From contig NZ_CP041402.1 of NCBI RefSeq assembly GCF_007018905.1, forward strand, positions 2,654,001 to 2,718,000: a DNA stretch of 64,000 nt, given 5' to 3'. The translations under genes and the position numbers were made by a program. The notes below the pieces were generated by a model. It did no database searches, had not been told where the DNA came from, and saw only the letters and a list, made by a program, of their open reading frames with translations. Source of the DNA: Tardiphaga sp. vice304. Its GTDB lineage: Bacteria > Pseudomonadota > Alphaproteobacteria > Rhizobiales > Xanthobacteraceae. Positions 24,490 through 34,600 of the stretch are shown in pieces. Positions within the stretch are counted from its first letter, which is position 1, and each line of letters starts with the position of its first letter.

Positions 24490-26822
24490 GTCGATTTTCC
24501 GCTGCTGCGCAGGGCCGCGCGTATCCGTTGCGGCGTGGCCGGCATCTCGTCGATCGAGACGCCGAAGGAAGAGAGCGCGTCATTGATCGCCGAGATCACC
24601 GCTGCCGGCGCGCCGATCGCACCGCCTTCGCCGAGGCCCTTGGCCCTGGTGATGGTGTTGCCGGTCAGCGTCTCGATATGATGCAGCTCGATTTCGGGAA
24701 TTTCATGCGACGTCGGCGGCAGGAAGTCCGCGAGCGTACTGCTCATGATGTTGCCGGTCTCGTCATAGATGATCTCTTCGAGAATGGCGTTGCCGATGCC
24801 CTGCGCGACGCCGCCATGCACTTGGCCGTCGGCGATCATCGGATTGATGATGAGGCCGGCGTCCTCGGCGACTAGAAATTTCTGCACCTCGACCCGCCCG
24901 GTTTCGATATCGACCTCGACGATGGCGACATGGCAGGCGTTGGAGAAGGTGCCGGAGGGATCGTAGGTGCCGGTCTCGGTCATGCCCGGCTCGATCGTAC
25001 CGTTGAAGACCTGCAGCGAGTGATAGGCGGCGCGCGACAGCGCGGCGATGGTGATCGTGCGATCGGTGCCGATGACATGCGCGGCGCCGGAGTGCAGCGT
25101 GATGTCCTCGGGCGATGCCTCGAGCAGGTGGCTCGCCATCTTGATAAGCTTGGCGCGGATTTTTTGCGCGGCGATCAGGCTGGCGCCGCCGGTCAGCACC
25201 ATCGAGCGGCTGGCAAAGGTGCCCCAGCCATAGGGCGAGCGATCGGTGTCGCCATGCACGACCTTGATGATAGCAGGATCGACGCCGAGCTCGTCGGCGA
25301 TGATCTGCGCCAGCGAGGTGCGTAGGCCCTGACCGTGCGGCGACGAGCCGATCCGCGCCTCGATGAAGCCGGAGGGATCGATGGTGAGATGCACCGTCTC
25401 GAAACCCGGCGAGATCGCCATGCCGCGCGCGGCGAAAGCCGGTGTGCCGTAGCCGGTGCGCTCGGAGAAGGTCGCAAAGCCGATGCCGAGATAGCGGCCG
25501 GCATCGCGCGCCTTTTTCTGGCGTTCGCGGAATGCAGTGAGGTCGATGGCGGCAATCGCCATCTCCATCGTCGCTCTGTAGGAGCCGTCGTCAAACACGA
25601 GGCCGGTGGCGGAGGTGTAAGGGAATTCATCGATCAGGTTGCGGCGACGAAGCTCGGTCGGCTCGATGCAGAATTTCGCCGCGGCCTTGTCCATCAGCCG
25701 TTCCAGCGCAAAGGTGATCACCGGCCGCGACACGCCGCGATACGGCGCCATCGGGCAGGTGTGGGTCAGCACGCCGCGCGACCGGCAGTCATAGGCCTGC
25801 ACGTTATAGGGGCCGGGCAGTTCGGCCAACGCCATCAGCGGCTCGACGCCCGACGTGGTCGGGAAGCAGGAATAGGCGCCGATATTGGCGACGATGTCGC
25901 CGCGCAGCGCCAGCAGTTTGCCGGTCGCGTCGAACGCGCCTTCGATATCGATATGCTGGTCGCGGCTGTGATAGCTCGCGATCAGGTTTTCGCGGCGGTC
26001 CTCGGTCCACGCCACCGAGCTGCGCAGTTTTCGCGAAAGCCATACCAGCAACACGAATTCCGGACCGAGCGACATCTTCTGGCCGAAGCCGCCGCCGACA
26101 TCCGGTGCGATCACGCGCAAATCGGATTCCGGCATGCCGAGAATATCGGAAATCGCGGTGCGCACCATATGCGGCATTTGCGTCGTGCAGGTCAGCGTGA
26201 CCCTTCCTGTCGCGGCATCATAGGCGGCGTGGCCGGCGCGGGCTTCCATCGGCGTGGCGTTCTGCCGGCGCGAGCGGCCATCGACGCGGACGATGGTATG
26301 CGCGCTGTTCCAGACCTCGGTAAAACCCGGCGTGGTGATGCGGCCCTCGACGATGACATTGCCGGCAGCTTCGGCATGCACCAGCGGCGCGCCGTCGGCG
26401 AGCGCGTCCATGCCATCGACCAGCGCCGGCGTCTCGGATATCTCGACCTCGATCTGGTCCGCAATGTCTTCGGCAAGGTCCTTGGCCGACGCATAGACCG
26501 CGACGATCGGCTCGCCGGTGAAGCGCACCACGCCATCGGCAAGGATCGGCTGGCCGACCGGGACATAAGCGAACTTGCTCAGCATCGGCCGGATCGGCTT
26601 CAGCGCAACGAGGTCGGCCGCCGTGATGACGGTGGCGCCGTCCGGCGCGGCGATGTTCTCAATGGTCCCGGCCGCGACAGGGCTGCGCACGAAGCGGACC
26701 CAGTGCACCGCCGGGAGGTCCGCGGTGAACCGGCCCTGTCCGGTGACGAGGGCAGGGTCTTCAACCCGCCGCAGCGAACGTCCGACCCAGCTGGTGCCGG
26801 AGCCCTTCTGGTGCACCGTCAT
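24486..26822 (-). CDS. Molybdenum hydroxylase large subunit, first paralogue (xanthine dehydrogenase/CoxL family)
   Basis: 778 residues. Domain order as in CoxL: N-terminal a/b hammerhead (GTSWVGRSLRRVEDPALVTGQGRF), then molybdopterin-binding domains with DVGGGFGQKMSLGPE, MAPYRGVSRPVIT, GSSPHGQGLRTSL and the catalytic Glu in AKGLGEGGAIG. Form II type by the PYRGVSRP motif. Start ATG 26822 overlaps the FAD-subunit stop. Two large subunits in one operon could give two enzymes that share the small and medium subunits, or a mixed complex. Maturation needs Mo cofactor; moaA is also in this window. Confidence 0.92.
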   Translation of the reverse strand: MTVHQKGSGTSWVGRSLRRVEDPALVTGQGRFTADLPAVHWVRFVRSPVAAGTIENIAAPDGATVITAADLVALKPIRPMLSKFAYVPVGQPILADGVVRFTGEPIVAVYASAKDLAEDIADQIEVEISETPALVDGMDALADGAPLVHAEAAGNVIVEGRITTPGFTEVWNSAHTIVRVDGRSRRQNATPMEARAGHAAYDAATGRVTLTCTTQMPHMVRTAISDILGMPESDLRVIAPDVGGGFGQKMSLGPEFVLLVWLSRKLRSSVAWTEDRRENLIASYHSRDQHIDIEGAFDATGKLLALRGDIVANIGAYSCFPTTSGVEPLMALAELPGPYNVQAYDCRSRGVLTHTCPMAPYRGVSRPVITFALERLMDKAAAKFCIEPTELRRRNLIDEFPYTSATGLVFDDGSYRATMEMAIAAIDLTAFRERQKKARDAGRYLGIGFATFSERTGYGTPAFAARGMAISPGFETVHLTIDPSGFIEARIGSSPHGQGLRTSLAQIIADELGVDPAIIKVVHGDTDRSPYGWGTFASRSMVLTGGASLIAAQKIRAKLIKMASHLLEASPEDITLHSGAAHVIGTDRTITIAALSRAAYHSLQVFNGTIEPGMTETGTYDPSGTFSNACHVAIVEVDIETGRVEVQKFLVAEDAGLIINPMIADGQVHGGVAQGIGNAILEEIIYDETGNIMSSTLADFLPPTSHEIPEIELHHIETLTGNTITRAKGLGEGGAIGAPAAVISAINDALSSFGVSIDEMPATPQRIRAALRSSGKST

Positions 26823-27688
26823 CCCGCAGCGTGCTCCAGCGCGCGGCGCGTCACCGCGCGCACAAGGTCGCAACGATATTCGGCCGTGGTCTGGATGTCT
26901 TCCAGCGGATCGACCGCCTGGGCCGCGGCTTCGCCGGCGGCGACGAACAGTTCGACCGAGGGCGGCTGGCCATTGAGTACGGCTTCGGCCTCAGCGATAC
27001 GCCGCGGGCGGTCCTCGGCGCCGCCGATGCCGACATGGGCGTCCGCGATCACGCCATCGACCAGCCGATACGTCACGAGCGCCGCGGCCATCGCGAAATC
27101 GCCCGCGCGGCGGCTGAATTCGTAGAAGCCGAATTGCGTATCGTCCGGCAGCAGCGGAAGCCGCACCTCTGCGAGGAATTCGTCTTCGGCCAGCGAGGTA
27201 GACATGATGCCTTCGAGGAAATCCTCGATTGCAACGATGCGCTCGCCCCGCACGCTCTTGACCACCAGTCTCGCGCCGAGCGTTGCCGACACCAGGCACC
27301 ATTCCGACGACGGGTCGGCATGCGCGAGGCTGCCGCAGAAGGTGCCGCGCGTGCGGATCGGATAATGCGCGATGTGGCCGCAGACGAACGACAGCAGCTT
27401 GCCCAGCACGCCGTCAACGACCGGCTTGGCGAACGCACCATGGCGGGCGCGAGCGCCGATCGAGAAGTAGTCGCCGTCAATCGCGACGCGGTCGAGCCCC
27501 TCGACCTCGTTGATGTCGATCAGATGCACCGGCCGCGCCATGCGAAACGCCATGATCGGCACCAGGCTCTGACCGCCGGCGAGGATGCGGCCGTCCTGCG
27601 GCGCAAACTCCGCCAGCGCGGCGACGACCTCGTCGACGGTGCGCGGAACGTGGCGGGTGAACGGTGCCGGCTTCATCGGAAACCCCAT
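26819..27688 (-). CDS. Molybdenum hydroxylase medium (FAD) subunit, CoxM-like
   Basis: 289 residues, FAD-binding PCMH domain plus C-terminal CO-dehydrogenase flavoprotein domain. FAD motifs: ILAGGQSLVPIMAFR (pyrophosphate loop) and TRGTFCGSLAHADPSSE. The shift from the usual TIGGN to TRGTFCGS is seen in aromatic-acid hydroxylases as well. First gene of the operon; start at 27688 (MGFPMKPAPF) or at the in-frame ATG 27676, which has GGGG before it; the evidence does not settle this. Its stop overlaps large subunit 1 by 4 bases. The gap to the next gene upstream (163 bases) likely holds the operon promoter. Confidence 0.92.
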   Translation of the reverse strand: MGFPMKPAPFTRHVPRTVDEVVAALAEFAPQDGRILAGGQSLVPIMAFRMARPVHLIDINEVEGLDRVAIDGDYFSIGARARHGAFAKPVVDGVLGKLLSFVCGHIAHYPIRTRGTFCGSLAHADPSSEWCLVSATLGARLVVKSVRGERIVAIEDFLEGIMSTSLAEDEFLAEVRLPLLPDDTQFGFYEFSRRAGDFAMAAALVTYRLVDGVIADAHVGIGGAEDRPRRIAEAEAVLNGQPPSVELFVAAGEAAAQAVDPLEDIQTTAEYRCDLVRAVTRRALEHAAG

Positions 27689-27851
27689 GCAGGTGGGCTG
27701 AAAATCGCTTGTATGCTAACAATCGGTCGCTGGATGTCAATGTAACGCGCTGGCGCAAATCGGGGCTTTTGCTGCCTCCATTGGCGGCGGTTTTGGCAAG
27801 CGGTGCAAGCCGGATTTTGATCTTACGCCCGGATGCAGGCGCAACCGGGCT

Positions 27852-29045
27852 TCACGTCCCGTCGCGGTCTAGCGCGAAGTCGTCGAGCAGTGCGGCGTGT
27901 TCACCGGCGATGGCGCCGCAGATCAGTTGCGCTGCCATGTAACTGAAGGTGATGCCGTTGCCGCCATAGCCATAGGCCGCGTAGATGCTCCGATGCTGCG
28001 GCACCGGCCCGATCAGCGGCAGGCCGTCGCTGGTGGTGTCGAAGGTGCCGGCCCAGCTGAATTCGATGTCCAGCTCGGCGCGCGGCCACAGGGCCGCGAG
28101 CTTCTTGACCAGCGCTTGCGTCTTGGCGGGGATCAGCGCGTCGCGCGTATTGGGATCGATGATCTCGTCGCTGTCCTCGCCGCCGATGATGATGCGGCCG
28201 GTCGCGGTCGAGCGGGCGTAGAGATAGTCCTTGCTGTCTTCCCAGATCAGCGCGCCGTCACGCCAGATGTTACCGGGCTGCGGCCTGGTGGCGACCGCCC
28301 AGCTCGACGACGGCGTCTGCACTTTCGTGTGCACGATGTCCGGCATCACATAGCCGGTGGCGAGCACGACGTGGCGCGCCTCGATGGTGCCGCCGTCCTT
28401 CAGCTGCACGCCGATTGTATGCGCTGAGGAATCATAGGCGACCGCCTCGCCCTCGAACAGCCGGGCGCCGCGGCCGACCGCGACCTTCAGCAGTCCACTC
28501 GCCAGTTGCAACGGATCGGCGTCCGCAGAACCCGGCGACAGCAGCGCGCCGGCGCGGGCGATGTCGTATTCCGACAGCAGTCGGGGATGGTCGAGAAAGG
28601 CGCCGGGCAGGCCGGCGCGTTGCCGCAGCGCGTGCTCCTCGATCAGGTCTTTGGCGCTCTCGCCGGCAGCCAGATACAGCTAATCCTTGTCGCGCATCTC
28701 GCAGGGCAGCGCGAGGCGCTGCACCAGCGCCTTCAGCCCATGTACAGACTCGTAGCTGGCGCGATAGGCGCGCATAGCGCGCTCAAAGCCGTACAGGTTG
28801 GTCAATTCGACCAGCGATCGATCGATCTCCCACAGCAGCATCGCCGTGCTGGCCGCGGTGCTGCCGCGGCCCGGCAGTTCGCGGTCGATGAGGACGATAT
28901 CGAGCCCCTGTCGCGTCAGTTCTTCGGCCACCAGCGATCCGGTGATGCCGCAGCCGACGATCAGCACGTCGCAAATTGTGTCCTGCGTGAACGGACGACG
29001 CACGAACGAAGTCGCGCTGAACCACGGCGAACAGCCGCCGCGCAA
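27852..29045 (-). pseudogene. FAD-dependent oxidoreductase (DAO family) interrupted by one in-frame TAG
   Basis: Two halves in the same frame. The N-terminal half (29045 to 28683) has the dinucleotide motif DVLIVGCGITGSLVAEELTRQG and the GGRST-like RGSTAASTAMLLWE. The C-terminal half (28679 to 27852) ends with TSDGLPLIGPVPQHRSIYAAYGYGGNGITFS. A single TAG at 28682-28680 (...CEMRDKD*LYLAAGES...) separates them; with that codon read as sense the protein is about 397 residues, normal for the glycine/D-amino-acid-oxidase-type family. No other damage was seen. The start is uncertain: no ATG fits, and TTG at 29045 is my choice because homologues begin near the LRGG motif. It may be a recent nonsense mutation or a base-call error. 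Confidence 0.7.
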
Positions 29046-29171
29046 ATCCGCTTGCTCGGTCGTGTCGGTATCAAGGTCGGAAATGGCATCACCAAAATAT
29101 AAGTGAAAACGATGACTATCAGGCTCTGACGGACCCCCAGCCCTGCGCAACCGGGCCGTTCGCACGTCAAT

Positions 29172-29363
29172 TTGCGGATTGGCGATCGGTTCTTTGCACC
29201 GCCTGCCTTTGGCAACGGCATCGTCTATCCGACGGTTCGCCAAGCCGGCGGCACCTGCCTCGTCGCCTTCCGGCCCGACCTCGTCCAGAACCTGCGGCAG
29301 GGCGCCGTCTGGCGCCTTCGATGGCAGGGCATGGCCACGCCGACGGCGACGCGTCAGGCCTGA
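29172..29363 (+). pseudogene. Remnant of a RES-domain protein (C-terminal piece)
   Basis: Lies in the 29046-29432 gap (387 bases). The plus frame reads GNGIVYPTVRQAGGTCLVAFRPDLVQNLRQGAVWRLRWQG, which looks like the end of a RES domain (toxins that degrade NAD; typical GIVYPSxR ... FRP). There is no upstream domain and no ribosome site, so it is most likely a fragment. The family call is by eye. Confidence 0.4.
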
Positions 29364-29432
29364 CGGAGGAGGTGGCGAACTTTTCAAGCACAAGGTGCTT
29401 TCCCCGTGCCCGCGTTGGTGGGATAATGGGGG

Positions 29433-29810
29433 ATGGCGCTGCGTCGGCTCATCAACCTGGCTTTGGCTCTTTGCGTGACCTTCGGTCTCGCGATGGGGCC
29501 CGTGGTGACGCCTGCGGCGGCCATGCAGGCGTCGATGGCGATGGACGACATGTCGACGATGTCTTCGGACACCATGTCTTCGGGCACCATGTCCGCGGAC
29601 ATGCCGTGCTGCCCGTCCGAGCCGAAGAGCAAGAATTGCCCGGATTGCCAATTGATGGCGATCTGCGTGATGAAGACCGTGCAGGCCGGCCCCTCGCCGG
29701 CGCCCGCGATGGTGGTTCGGCACGCGGTGCGGACGTCGCATCTGTTCATGGACGACATGCTAGCGGACGGCGTCGCGCGTCCCCCTCCCGACCATCCCCC
29801 TCGCGTCTGA
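29433..29810 (+). CDS. Small exported Met/Cys-rich protein of the Cu/Ag efflux operon
   Basis: 125 residues, signal peptide MALRRLINLALALCVTFGLA..., then a Met-rich stretch (MDDMSTMSSDTMSSGTMSADM) and a cysteine cluster CCPSEPKSKNCPDCQLMAIC. Such Met/Cys patterns bind Cu(I) or Ag(I), and the gene sits directly upstream of the Cus-type pump, so a periplasmic metal-binding role is likely (inference). No named family was recognised; it resembles DUF2946-like hypothetical proteins in layout. The ATG at 29433 has only a poorly spaced G-rich stretch upstream. The C-terminus is proline-rich (RPPPDHPPRV). Confidence 0.65.
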   Translation: MALRRLINLALALCVTFGLAMGPVVTPAAAMQASMAMDDMSTMSSDTMSSGTMSADMPCCPSEPKSKNCPDCQLMAICVMKTVQAGPSPAPAMVVRHAVRTSHLFMDDMLADGVARPPPDHPPRV

Positions 29811-29897
29811 TCTGACCGGTTAACGCCATCGGCTCCGCGCTTTCCGCGTGGAGACGCGTGCCGCTTTGCGGCGGATCAGATCATTCGAGGACTTCAC

Positions 29898-30305
29898 ATG
29901 AAAGCGTTTCACTTCGCGCGGGCGATGCCGCTCGCGCTCGCTATCGCCATGGCCGGCATCGCAACGACGGCGCGCGCCGACATCAAGGACTACAAGTTCG
30001 AGCTTGTCGACCAGACCGTGAAGGCCGGTACGACCGACAGGGTCTTCACCGTCAGGCTGGTCAACACGAAGACCGGCAAGCCGGTGCCGGACGCCGTCGT
30101 CTTCGCGACACGTCTGGATATGTCGACGGACGGCATGCCGGAAATGGCCACCAAGATCGCGCCGGTGCCGGGGGCGGAGCCGGGGACCTACAAGTTCAAG
30201 GCGACGTTCGGCATGGCCGGCCGCTGGCAATTGTCGCTGGGCGCGAAGATCCAGGGCGAGACCGGTTCGGTCGACAGCAAGCTCGTCATCACGGCGCAGA
30301 AATGA
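29898..30305 (+). CDS. FixH/YtkA-like exported protein of the Cu/Ag efflux operon
   Basis: 135 residues: signal peptide (cleavage after TTARA), then one immunoglobulin-like beta domain with VRLVNTKTGKPVPDAVVFATRLDMSTDGMPEMATKI and GTYKFKATFGMAGRWQLSL. This matches the YtkA/FixH-like domain proteins commonly found just before heavy-metal RND adaptor genes; their function is not settled, and metal delivery to the adaptor is a guess. ATG at 29898 follows GAGG. The stop overlaps the adaptor start by 4 bases (ATGA). The Met residues in LDMSTDGMPEMATK are spaced like possible Cu(I) ligands. Confidence 0.75.
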   Translation: MKAFHFARAMPLALAIAMAGIATTARADIKDYKFELVDQTVKAGTTDRVFTVRLVNTKTGKPVPDAVVFATRLDMSTDGMPEMATKIAPVPGAEPGTYKFKATFGMAGRWQLSLGAKIQGETGSVDSKLVITAQK

Positions 30306-31693
30306 CCCGCGCCTTGCTCGCCTGCACCGCCGCCGCGTTGATCGCGGTGGCGTGTGGCGGCTACGCGTGGCGTCCTTTTGCGCGCGTCGCCGCCATCGTC
30401 ACCCCCGCCGCCGCGCAGCAGGCCGGCGCGGTTTTGTATTACGAAGATCCCGACGGCAAGCCGGACTACTCGCCGGTGCCGAAGACCACCGCGGACGGGC
30501 GCGACTACCGTCCCGTCTTCGCCGCCAGCGAACCCGAACCGAGCCCGACCAGACCGCCAGCGTCGCATGCTGCCCCCCCCGGCGACCGCAAGATCAAATA
30601 CTACCGCAATCCGATGGGGCTTGCGGACACCTCGCCGGTGCCGAAGAAGGATTCGATGGGGATGGACTACATCCCGGTGCTCGACGGCGAGGATTCCGAC
30701 GACGGTGTGGTGCGGCTGTCGCTGGGCAAGATCCAGCGGGCGGGCGTCAAGTCCGAGCCGGCGGCGCGGCGGGTGATCCAGACCGTGATCCGCGCGCCCG
30801 GCACCATCCAGCTCGACGAACGGCGCGTTTCGGTGATTTCGATGCGCTCGGAGAGCTGGGTGCAGAAGGTCGCCGATGTCACCACCGGCACCAGGGTCCG
30901 CAAGGGCCAGCCGCTGATGGACATCTACAGCCCCGCGGTCGCGTCCGCGGCGGCCGAATATGTCGCGACGCTGAGATTGAAGACGCCGGCCGGCGAAGCG
31001 GGCTACGGCCGGGGATCCCGCCTGCGCCTGATCAATCTCGACGTACCGGAGCCGGTGATCGTCGATATCGAGAAGAGCGGCGCGGTCCCGCTCGCCATCG
31101 CCTGGACCGCGCCGCGCGACGGCATTGTGCTGGAGCGCAACGCGATCGAGGGGATGCGAGCGCAACCCGGCGACGTGTTGTTCCGCATCGCCGATGTTTC
31201 GGCGGTGTGGGCGCTGGTCGATGTCGCCGAGCGCGATCTCGGCGCCATCGCCGTCGGACAACACGTTAATGTGCGCGCGCGCAGTTTCACCGGGCGCGAA
31301 TTCGCAGGTGTGATCAGCGTGATCTATCCGCAGGTCAACCGCGACACCCGTACTGCACGTATCCGCATCGAACTGGCGAATGCCGATCTGGCATTGCTGC
31401 CGGATATGTATATCGACGCGGTGATCGGCTCCGGTAGCCCCGATCCGGTGGTCGCCATTCCGGAGAGTGCGGTGCTCGACAGCGGCAGCCGACAGGCGGT
31501 GTTCGTCGACAAGGGGGAAGGCCGCTTCGAGCCGCGCGCTGTCACACTGGGTCGCCGCAGCGACGGCTATGTCGAGATCCGCGAGGGGATCGACGATGGC
31601 GAGCCGGTGGTGGTGTCGGCGAACTTTCTGATCGATGCGGAGAGCAACCTGAAGGCCGCGCTGAAGGGCTTTTCCGAAGGAAGCGCGCAATGA
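30302..31693 (+). CDS. cusB: Efflux RND periplasmic adaptor (CusB-type) with two tandem heavy-metal-binding domains
   Basis: 463 residues. N-terminal signal/anchor, then two copies of the short heavy-metal-binding domain: residues about 42-73 (YYEDPDGKPDYSPVPKTTADGRDYRPV, lacking the usual Met) and about 98-127 (YYRNPMGLADTSPVPKKDSMGMDYIPV, the canonical form). The membrane-fusion body follows: barrel-sandwich with RSESWVQKVADVTTGTRVRKGQPLMDIYSP, a beta-barrel and a membrane-proximal domain. It links the inner-membrane pump to an outer-membrane channel (none encoded here). ATGA overlaps at both ends. The Met-rich partner upstream and the CusA features downstream support Cu(I)/Ag(I). Confidence 0.9.
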   Translation: MTRALLACTAAALIAVACGGYAWRPFARVAAIVTPAAAQQAGAVLYYEDPDGKPDYSPVPKTTADGRDYRPVFAASEPEPSPTRPPASHAAPPGDRKIKYYRNPMGLADTSPVPKKDSMGMDYIPVLDGEDSDDGVVRLSLGKIQRAGVKSEPAARRVIQTVIRAPGTIQLDERRVSVISMRSESWVQKVADVTTGTRVRKGQPLMDIYSPAVASAAAEYVATLRLKTPAGEAGYGRGSRLRLINLDVPEPVIVDIEKSGAVPLAIAWTAPRDGIVLERNAIEGMRAQPGDVLFRIADVSAVWALVDVAERDLGAIAVGQHVNVRARSFTGREFAGVISVIYPQVNRDTRTARIRIELANADLALLPDMYIDAVIGSGSPDPVVAIPESAVLDSGSRQAVFVDKGEGRFEPRAVTLGRRSDGYVEIREGIDDGEPVVVSANFLIDAESNLKAALKGFSEGSAQ

Positions 31694-34600
31694 TCGCCCG
31701 TATCATCAGTTGGTCGGCGCGCAACCTGTTGCTGGTGCTGTTCGGCACCGGCTTCGCGGCCGCCGCCGGAATCTACGCGCTGGCCCATCTGCCGCTCGAC
31801 GCCATTCCGGATCTCTCCGACACCCAGGTGATCGTCTACACCGAATATCCCGGGCAGGCGCCGCAGGTGATCGAGGACCAGGTCACCTATCCCCTGACTA
31901 CGGCGATGCTGACGGTGCCGAAGTCGAAGGTTGTGCGTGGCTTCTCGTTCTTCGGCGTGTCGTTCGTCTATGTCATCTTCGAGGACGGCACCGACATTTA
32001 CTGGGCGCGCTCGCGCGTGCTGGAATTCCTCAACGGCGCGGCGGCGCGGCTGCCGGCCGGCGTTGTGCCGACCATGGGGCCGGACGCCACCGGCGTCGGC
32101 TGGGTCTACCAATACGCGATCATGTCGAAGGAGCTGAACCTCGCCGACGCCCGCACGCTGCAGGACTGGAATCTGAAATTCGCGCTCGCCAAGGCGGAAG
32201 GCGTCGCCGAGGTCGCCTCGGTCGGCGGCTTCGTCAAACAGTACAATGTCGTGCTCGATCCCCAGCGGATGCGCGATCTCGGCATCACCATGCCGAAGAT
32301 GCGCGACGCGATCCGCGCCAGCAATGCCGATGTCGGCGGTCGCACCGTCGAACTGTCCGAATTCGAATATGTCATCCGCGGCAAGGGCTATCTCAAATCG
32401 ATCAACGATCTCGGCAATGTCGTGCTGAAAACCAACAACGGCACGCCGGTGCTGCTCCGCGACGTCGCGCGCGTCGAGCTCGGCCCGGATGAGCGGCGCG
32501 GCATCACCGAACTGAACGGCGAGGGCGAGGTCGCCGGCGGCATCGTGCTGCAGCGCTTCGGCGTCAACGCGCTCGACGTCATCGACAACGTCAAGAAGCG
32601 ATTTGCGGAGATCGCCAGCGGCCTGCCTAAATCCGTCGAGATCGTCGCGGTCTACGATCGCTCGAACCTGATCAACGCGGCGATTGCCACGCTGAAGTAC
32701 ACGCTGCTGGAAGAGAGCGTCGTCGTCGCACTGGTCTGCATCGTGTTCCTGCTGCATGTCCGCAGCGCGCTGGTGGCGATCCTGATGCTGCCGGTCGGCG
32801 TGCTTTTGGCCTTCGCCGCGATGAAGCTGCTCGGCATCGGCTCCAACATCATGAGCCTCGGCGGCATCGCGATCGCGATCGGCGCGATGATCGACGCCGC
32901 CATCGTGATGATCGAGAATGCCCACAAGCATCTGGAACGCGCACCGCCGGGAAAACCGCGCGTCGAAATCCTGATCGAGGCGGCGTCCGAGGTGGGGCCG
33001 GCGCTGTTCTTCAGCCTGCTGATCATCACCGTGTCGTTCATGCCGATCTTCACGCTGGAATCGCAGGAGGGCCGGCTGTTCAGCCCGCTGGCCTTCACCA
33101 AGACCTTTGCGATGGCGGCGGCGGCGATCCTGTCGGTGACCTTGGTGCCGGCGTTGATGGTGCTGTTCGTCCGCGGCAGGATCATTCCGGAGCACAAGAA
33201 CCCGATCAACCGATTCCTGATCTGGGTCTATCGGCCCGTCATCAAGGCCGTGATGCGCGCGAAGCTCGTCGTCGTGGCTCTCGCGATCGCGATACTGGCG
33301 GGCAGCATCTGGCCGGCCAGCCGACTCGGCACTGAATTCATGCCGAACCTCAACGAGGGCACCCTGTTGTACATGCCGACGACGCTGCCGGGAATCTCGG
33401 TCACCAAGGCCGGCGAGTTGCTGCAGATGCAGGACCGTATCATCCGGTCTTTCCCGGAAGTGTCGTCGGTCTACGGCAAGGCGGGACGCGCCGCGACCGC
33501 GACCGATCCGGCGCCGTCGGAGATGTTCGAGACCATCATCAACCTCAAGCCGAAGCAGGAATGGCGGCCGGGCGTGAACATCGACGGCCTGGTCGCCCAG
33601 ATGGACAAGGCGCTGCAATTTCCCGGCGTGTCCAACGCCTGGACGATGCCGATCAAGGCGCGCACCGACATGCTGTCGACGGGCATCCGCACGCCGGTCG
33701 GCGTCAAGGTGATGGGGGCGGACCTGGTCGAACTCGACAGACTCGCCCGGCAGATCGAGCAGGTGCTGAAGGTGGTGCCCGGCACGTCGTCGGCCTATGC
33801 CGAACGCAGCCTCGGCGGCTATTACCTCGACATCACGCCGGATCGCGACGGGCTGGCGCGCTATGGCCTGATGATCCAGGACGTGCAGGATGTGATCGCG
33901 ACGGCGTTGGGCGGGCAGATCGTGACCACCACGGTGGAAGGCCGCCAGCGCTTCGGCGTCAACATGCGCTATCCCCGCGATCTCCGCGACAGCCCGCAGG
34001 CGATCGCCAGCGATGTGCTGGTGCCGCTGCCGAATGGCGGTGCCGTGCCGCTCGGCGAGGTCGCGAAGATCGCGCCGACGCGCGGACCGACCGCGATCCG
34101 CACCGAGAACGGACAGCTCGCGACCTACATCTATGTCGATATCCGCGACCGTGACCTCGGCGGCTACGTCGCGGACGCGCAGCGCGCCGTGCAGGCCAGC
34201 ATCAACTTTCCGGCCGGCTACTACGTGACGTGGAGCGGCCAGTACGAATATCTCGAACGCGCCACCGCGCGGCTGAAGATCGTCGTGCCGGTGACGCTGC
34301 TGCTGATCTTTCTGCTGTTGTACCTGAACTTCCGGTCGATCGCGGAGACGCTGATCGTGATGCTGTCGCTGCCGTTCGCGCTGGTCGGCGGGCTCTGGCT
34401 GATGTGGGCGCTCGGCTTCAACCTGTCGGTGGCGGTCGCGGTCGGCTTCATCGCGCTGGCCGGCGTCGCCGCCGAGACCGGCGTGGTCATGCTGATGTAT
34501 CTGAACCATGCTTTGGCGGCGATCCAGGCGCAGCGCGCCAGCGAAGGCCGTCCGCTGACGCGCGGCGATCTCTATGAGGCAGTGATGGAAGGCGCCGTCG

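Noticed and set aside
21707..26822. Call of the operon as aerobic carbon monoxide dehydrogenase
   Set aside because: Neither large subunit has the AYxCSFR active-site motif of true CO dehydrogenase; both have form II-like motifs (TYRAPGR, PYRGVSR).
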